A stretch of DNA of 64,000 nt from Algoriphagus aquimarinus (lineage in GTDB: Bacteria > Bacteroidota > Bacteroidia > Cytophagales > Cyclobacteriaceae), in assembly GCF_007997215.1 (NCBI RefSeq), contig NZ_VORW01000001.1, positions 310,001 through 374,000 of the forward strand. The letters are read 5' to 3'. This document shows positions 60,282 to 64,000 of this stretch, piece after piece. How positions within the stretch are numbered: position 1 is the stretch's first letter; every line of letters starts with the position of its first letter. The position numbers were made by a program, and so were the translations under genes. The notes below the pieces were generated by a model, which was given only the letters and a program-made list of their open reading frames with translations, was not told where the DNA came from and searched no databases.

Positions 60282-60361
60282 TTCAGGATTTTAAGTGTTG
60301 TCTGGATATCTTTGATCGCTAATTTTCCAATCTTTAAATATTTCAATTTTAAAATCCTGAA
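60282..60361 (+). promoter_or_regulatory. Inverted repeat ending at the epimerase start codon
   Basis: TTCAGGATTTTAA (60282-60294) and TTAAAATCCTGAA (60349-60361) are exact reverse complements, 54 nt apart. The last A is the first base of the ATG. If folded in mRNA it would shut the start region. Confidence 0.5.
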
Positions 60362-61386
60362 TGTCGAATAACGAAGATTTCGCACCCACACGACACACTT
60401 TCTCCTGCATCGATGCCCATACTTGTGGCAATCCAGTGCGGGTAGTTTCGGGCGGAGTTCCCTTTTTGAAAGGGGAAAATATGCTGGAAAAACGCCAGTA
60501 TTTTCTAGACAATCTAGACTGGATCAGGACAGGATTAATGTTCGAGCCGCGAGGACACGATATGATGTCTGGTTCCATGCTTTTCCCTCCACACAATCCA
60601 GAGAATGACGTAGCAGTACTATTCATAGAAACTAGCGGTTGTCTGCCAATGTGTGGACATGGAACTATTGGAACTGTTACGATAGCTATCGAGGAAGGAC
60701 TGATTTATCCAAAGACTCCCGGAAAACTTAGGCTAGAAACTCCTGCTGGATTGGTTCTAGTTGAGTACAAACAAGAAGGAAAAAAGGTTAAATCTGTCAA
60801 ACTGACGAATGTCAAAAGCTTTCTGGCAGCGGAAGGTTTGGAAATAGAATCTGACGAATTGGGAAAACTCATTGTGGATGTTTCTTACGGCGGCAATTTC
60901 TATTGCATCGTAGATCCTCAGGAGAATTTCCCTGGATTGGAACATTTCAAAGCCGAGCAATTGATTTCTATGGCTCGCTCACTTCGTCAGAAGATGAATG
61001 AGAAATACGAGTTTGTACACCCAGAGCATCCAGCCATCAAAGGACTTTCACATGTACTTTGGACGGGAAAAACACTTGATCCTACTAGCACTGCTAGGAA
61101 CGCGGTATTCTACGGGGATAAAGCTATTGATCGCTCACCTTGCGGCACAGGAACCTCGGCTAGACTTGCTCAATGGTACGCCAAAGGACTTCTGAAACCA
61201 GGTGAAGACTTCATACACGAAAGCTTTATTGGCTCAAAGTTCATCGGAAGAATCGAAGAAGAAACAGAAATCGCCGGCAAACCAGCTATCATCCCAAGCA
61301 TAGAAGGCTGGGCAAAAGTGTACGGATATAATACCATCATCCTGGACGACGACGATCCGTACGTGCATGGATTCCAAGTTATTTAA
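60361..61386 (+). CDS. 4-hydroxyproline 2-epimerase (proline racemase family)
   Basis: 341 residues. Both catalytic cysteines are present: Cys98 in PMCGHGTIG and Cys261 in SPCGTGTSARL. This marks a racemase/epimerase rather than the related dehydratase, where the first cysteine is Thr or Ser. The start SCIDAHTCGNPVRVV is typical of hydroxyproline epimerases. It converts trans-4-hydroxy-L-proline to cis-4-hydroxy-D-proline, the first catabolic step. Confidence 0.92.
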   Translation: MSNNEDFAPTRHTFSCIDAHTCGNPVRVVSGGVPFLKGENMLEKRQYFLDNLDWIRTGLMFEPRGHDMMSGSMLFPPHNPENDVAVLFIETSGCLPMCGHGTIGTVTIAIEEGLIYPKTPGKLRLETPAGLVLVEYKQEGKKVKSVKLTNVKSFLAAEGLEIESDELGKLIVDVSYGGNFYCIVDPQENFPGLEHFKAEQLISMARSLRQKMNEKYEFVHPEHPAIKGLSHVLWTGKTLDPTSTARNAVFYGDKAIDRSPCGTGTSARLAQWYAKGLLKPGEDFIHESFIGSKFIGRIEEETEIAGKPAIIPSIEGWAKVYGYNTIILDDDDPYVHGFQVI

Positions 61387-61405
61387 TAGACATTAGACAC
61401 AAGAT

Positions 61406-61467
61406 ATAAGTATCAAGACACTCGAAAGCACTGTCTATCGACTTAATACTTACTACTTGATACTTAT
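61406..61467 (+). promoter_or_regulatory. Inverted repeat ending 2 nt before the oxidase start codon
   Basis: ATAAGTATCAAG (61406-61417) and CTTGATACTTAT (61456-61467) are exact reverse complements; an inner AGACA/TGTCT pair continues the fold. The start codon is at 61470. Confidence 0.5.
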
Positions 61468-61469
61468 TC

Positions 61470-62717
61470 ATGAAACCAACCATCATCATAGGCGGCGGAA
61501 TAATCGGACTATTTACCGCGTATTTCCTTCAAAAAGAAGGCATTGAAGTTCAGGTAATCGATCAAGGCGACATGAAAGTGAATTGCTCCACAGGCAATGC
61601 TGGCATGATCGTACCAAGTCATATTATTCCTTTGGCCGCTCCAGGGATGATCAGCAAGGGGATTTCATGGATGTTTTCTTCCAAAAGCCCATTTTACATT
61701 CATCCACGACTGGATGCAAAACTTTTGAAATGGTGCTATCAGTTTTATAAAGCTGCCAATCCTGCCCACGTGGAGCGATCTGTTCCGGTTTTGAAAAATC
61801 TGAGCTTGCTGAGCAAAGCACTTTATCAGGAATTTCGGGATGAGCACCCAGAATCCAAGATTGCCTTGCAGGAAAAGGGATTGATGATGATCTATCAGAC
61901 GGAAGCCGTTGAGAAGGAAGAAATCGAATTTGCGCATCTTGCGAATGCTAATGGCTTACAGGCAGATATTCTAACACCTGAAGACATTCGAACCATTGAG
62001 CCAAACCTGGAAGTTAAAGCGCGTGGAGCAGTACGATTTCCTGGCGATGCACATTTGGATCCGGGGAAATTGTATGGATTTCTGAAAACCTATTTGCAGG
62101 AAAAAGGCGTGAAGTTCTTAACAAATACTCAAGTGACAGCTTTTGAGAAAAGTGGAAATACGGTCAAGGCTGTCATCACAGATCAAGGAAAAATTGATGC
62201 TGAGAAAGTAATTCTCTGTGGAGGTTCATGGTCTGGTGAGTTGGCGAATTTGTTAGGTTTTAATCTACCTATGATGGGTGGGAAAGGTTATTCTTTCCTT
62301 CAGGAAAATAAACCTGAGATCATGCAATCTACCATTTTGACTGAGATGAAAGTGGCAGTAAGCCCCTATGGGGAGCAGATTCGCTTTGGTGGAACGATGG
62401 AAATCGCAGGCACCAATCAAAAAGTAAACCTCAATCGCGTAAAAGGAATCTTCGAATCCATCAATCGCTATTACCCAGAATTCGAAGCTAAATTCCCCCA
62501 AGAAAATAAAATCTGGAAAGGATTAAGACCCTGCTCCCCTGATGGACTTCCCTACATAGGTTATGCTCCTGGCTATTCCAATGTGATGGTCAACAGCGGA
62601 CATTCCATGATGGGAATCAGTCTAGCTCCTGCCTCAGGCAAAATCATCAGCGAACTACATCAGCAAAAAGATACTACCCTTGAGTTGACAGGTTTTGAAG
62701 TGGATAGGTATAGTTGA
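61470..62717 (+). CDS. FAD-dependent D-amino-acid oxidase/dehydrogenase: probable D-hydroxyproline dehydrogenase
   Basis: 415 residues. The N-terminal FAD-binding loop IIIGGGIIGLFTAYFLQKEG and the C-terminal GLRPCSPDGLPYIG identify the DAO/DadA family. The substrate region has NCSTGNAGMIVPSH, typical of DadA-like proteins. Position after the epimerase suggests cis-4-hydroxy-D-proline as substrate, yielding 1-pyrroline-4-hydroxy-2-carboxylate. It is a single polypeptide, unlike the multi-subunit Pseudomonas-type dehydrogenases. Confidence 0.87.
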   Translation: MKPTIIIGGGIIGLFTAYFLQKEGIEVQVIDQGDMKVNCSTGNAGMIVPSHIIPLAAPGMISKGISWMFSSKSPFYIHPRLDAKLLKWCYQFYKAANPAHVERSVPVLKNLSLLSKALYQEFRDEHPESKIALQEKGLMMIYQTEAVEKEEIEFAHLANANGLQADILTPEDIRTIEPNLEVKARGAVRFPGDAHLDPGKLYGFLKTYLQEKGVKFLTNTQVTAFEKSGNTVKAVITDQGKIDAEKVILCGGSWSGELANLLGFNLPMMGGKGYSFLQENKPEIMQSTILTEMKVAVSPYGEQIRFGGTMEIAGTNQKVNLNRVKGIFESINRYYPEFEAKFPQENKIWKGLRPCSPDGLPYIGYAPGYSNVMVNSGHSMMGISLAPASGKIISELHQQKDTTLELTGFEVDRYS

Positions 62718-62823
62718 GCGGAAAGACGGAAGACCGCAGCAAACACGTTAGTTAAGTTTTTCCTCTTTTCTATGGGGTGAATTTATTGATGAAAATCTTA
62801 AGCCATTTCCTTAAATTGCTTCT

Positions 62824-63432
62824 ATGAAATCCGAGGATAAAGATCTTGTGAAAGAGCCGTTCACAGAATATGGAGTGTATTCTTATGCGGACTACCTGAC
62901 TTGGGAGATCGATGAAATGGTCGAACTCATCAAGGGAAAAGTGTTTCGTTCTGCTGCTGCAGCACCTAGAAAAAAGCATCAAGAAATCGTGCTTCAATTA
63001 GGCTCGCATCTTTTAAAACATCTTGAAAAGAAAACGTGCAAGGTATTTATCGCTCCTTTTGACGTAAGATTACCGGTCAAATCCAGAAAGAACGAAGATA
63101 TATTTACGGTCGTTCAGCCAGATGTCTGTGTCGTTTGTGATGGTACAAAATTGGATGATGCTGGGTGTTTCGGCGCTCCTGATTTAATCGTGGAAGTGCT
63201 TTCTCCGGGAAACAATAAGAAAGAATTACAGAACAAATACGAAGTTTATGAGGAATCTGGCATTCAGGAATACTGGATTATTTCTCCATACGAAGAAACT
63301 TTGATGATCAATAAGCTAATCAATGGGAAATATGTTCCATCTCGACTTTTCACCCGTGGTGATATCGTAAAATCAGATTGCATCGCAGGATTTGAAGTCG
63401 ATCTGGAAGAGTTTTTTGAGAAGATAGATTAG
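62824..63432 (+). CDS. Uma2-family PD-(D/E)XK nuclease-like protein
   Basis: 202 residues. The Uma2 pattern is clear: DEMVELIKGKVFRSAAAAPR, an FVAPFDVRLP-like segment (IAPFDVRLP), VVQPDVCVV, then APDLIVEVLSPGNNKKEL and EYWIISP. The PD...EVxxK residues fit a nuclease fold. Genes of this family are abundant in cyanobacteria and Bacteroidota; biological role unclear. It is unrelated to the neighbouring catabolic genes. Confidence 0.88.
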   Translation: MKSEDKDLVKEPFTEYGVYSYADYLTWEIDEMVELIKGKVFRSAAAAPRKKHQEIVLQLGSHLLKHLEKKTCKVFIAPFDVRLPVKSRKNEDIFTVVQPDVCVVCDGTKLDDAGCFGAPDLIVEVLSPGNNKKELQNKYEVYEESGIQEYWIISPYEETLMINKLINGKYVPSRLFTRGDIVKSDCIAGFEVDLEEFFEKID

Positions 63433-63447
63433 AAAAGCATAAAAAAA

Positions 63448-63469
63448 TCCTGCTTCAAGAGAAGCAGGA
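63448..63469. terminator. Terminator between the Uma2 gene and argJ
   Basis: TCCTGCTTC pairs with GAAGCAGGA around a 4-nt loop, preceded by A7. It is placed to terminate argJ transcripts on the minus strand, as the T-run lies there. Confidence 0.85.
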
Positions 63470-63499
63470 CAACTATTTTCCGTCTAGAAACCCAATCGA

Positions 63500-64000
63500 T
63501 TAGGTGGTATAAACCGAGTTGAACATCACGTAATCCGTGGTCAAATCTGATCCCCAGCCTAGGCCTTCTTCCTCTCCCGTATTCAGCTCTAGCAACACTT
63601 TGATATGGGATTCACGAAGCAACTTTTTCATGTAAGACTTCTCAAACTCCAGCGGATTTCCTTTATCCAACACTTGTACCAAGTGATTTTGGTCGCCTAT
63701 GAATAAGTTTACTTTTCTATAGTTGAAAGGCACACCAGCATTTCCTGCAGCTGCGATGATTCTGCCCCAATTCGGATCACGTCCAAACATAGCGGTTTTC
63801 ACCAAAGTAGAATCTGAAATCGCACGAACCAGTGTTCTGGCAATTGCTTCAGTTCTCGCTTTAGTCACTTTATATTCTATAAACTTAGAAGCTCCTTCTC
63901 CATCAGACACAATCAGTTTCGCTAAGTGAGTTAGGATTCCCAAGAGTTTTTCCAAAAACACCTCATAACCTGGATCTTCTTTGCTGGTCACTTTTCTATT
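63500..64000 (-). CDS. argJ: Glutamate N-acetyltransferase ArgJ (5' end outside the window)
   Basis: About 166 C-terminal residues; the frame stays open through the right edge. DGEGASKFIEYKVTKARTEA (with the region just after the autocleavage point), MFGRDPNWGRIIAAAGNAGV and the ending GWGSDLTTDYVMFNSVYTT are typical of ArgJ. The enzyme transfers acetyl from N-acetylornithine to glutamate in arginine synthesis. The upstream cleavage threonine is not in the window. Confidence 0.93.
   Translation of the reverse strand, partial: NRKVTSKEDPGYEVFLEKLLGILTHLAKLIVSDGEGASKFIEYKVTKARTEAIARTLVRAISDSTLVKTAMFGRDPNWGRIIAAAGNAGVPFNYRKVNLFIGDQNHLVQVLDKGNPLEFEKSYMKKLLRESHIKVLLELNTGEEEGLGWGSDLTTDYVMFNSVYTT

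Noticed and set aside
1-64000. tRNA, rRNA, CRISPR array, transposase or prophage genes
   Set aside because: None could be recognised by reading either strand; the window looks like ordinary chromosome with a few accessory inserts. A tRNAscan or repeat finder would be decisive.

Overview
The window reads as chromosomal DNA of a Bacteroidota bacterium, most likely a Cytophagales / Cyclobacteriaceae-type organism (Algoriphagus-like). That is an inference from gene content: a GldD gliding lipoprotein, BatD, a Wzi-type capsule barrel, a DUF6787-like membrane protein, an ABC permease fused to an M1 peptidase, and SusC-like plug sequence in a small periplasmic protein. Promoters match the Bacteroidota -7 box TAnnTTTG (for example upstream of gltX, pdhA and wecB), and Shine-Dalgarno sequences are mostly absent. 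No rRNA, tRNA, CRISPR array, prophage or insertion sequence was seen. Genes are densely packed on both strands, and many convergent pairs are separated by strong hairpin terminators.

Layout. 1-20 kb: mostly housekeeping on the minus strand (recJ partial, prmA, tpiA, slyD-like, Na+/solute symporter, lysC, ribH, TPR protein, pdhA). Plus-strand genes are interleaved (recX, a transglutaminase-like secreted protein, wecB, gldD, a small-molecule kinase, recG). 20-29 kb: recF, a sugar nucleotidyltransferase, a PII-amtB ammonium pair, batD-aroC-gltP. 29.1-29.7 kb: a RelE/ParE-type toxin-antitoxin pair bracketed by two near-identical terminators. 29.7-40.5 kb: fumC, ridA, mazG, glmM, cysteine desulfurase, a Rieske protein, an APC permease and gltX. 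40.6-45.4 kb: an outer-membrane protein, an ECF sigma operon ending in a Spy-like/plug-like hybrid protein, a second toxin-antitoxin-like pair and a secreted DUF885 protein. 45.7-51 kb: an ABC ATPase followed by a 1214-residue permease/M1-aminopeptidase fusion, then two small envelope genes.

51.4-56.4 kb: a mutagenic repair cassette. A DnaE2/ImuC-like polymerase III alpha and a catalytically intact Y-family polymerase are divergent from a LexA-like HTH-S24 repressor, and a dyad operator overlaps the repressor's own -7 box. 56.7-62.7 kb: what looks like a complete trans-4-hydroxy-L-proline catabolic cluster (AraC regulator, deaminase, ketoglutarate-semialdehyde dehydrogenase, epimerase, D-hydroxyproline oxidase/dehydrogenase), with a 22-bp palindrome between the regulator and the first enzyme gene. 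The window ends with a Uma2-family protein and the 3' part of argJ.

The most unusual observations are: (i) a conserved 5' leader, with a potential leader peptide, shared by two unlinked secreted-protein genes (10.2 kb and 45.4 kb); (ii) the Spy/plug hybrid protein in a sigma-factor operon; (iii) the self-regulated mutasome cassette; (iv) a PII protein in which the ligand residue Gln39 is Glu; (v) the toxin-antitoxin pair sitting between duplicated terminators.
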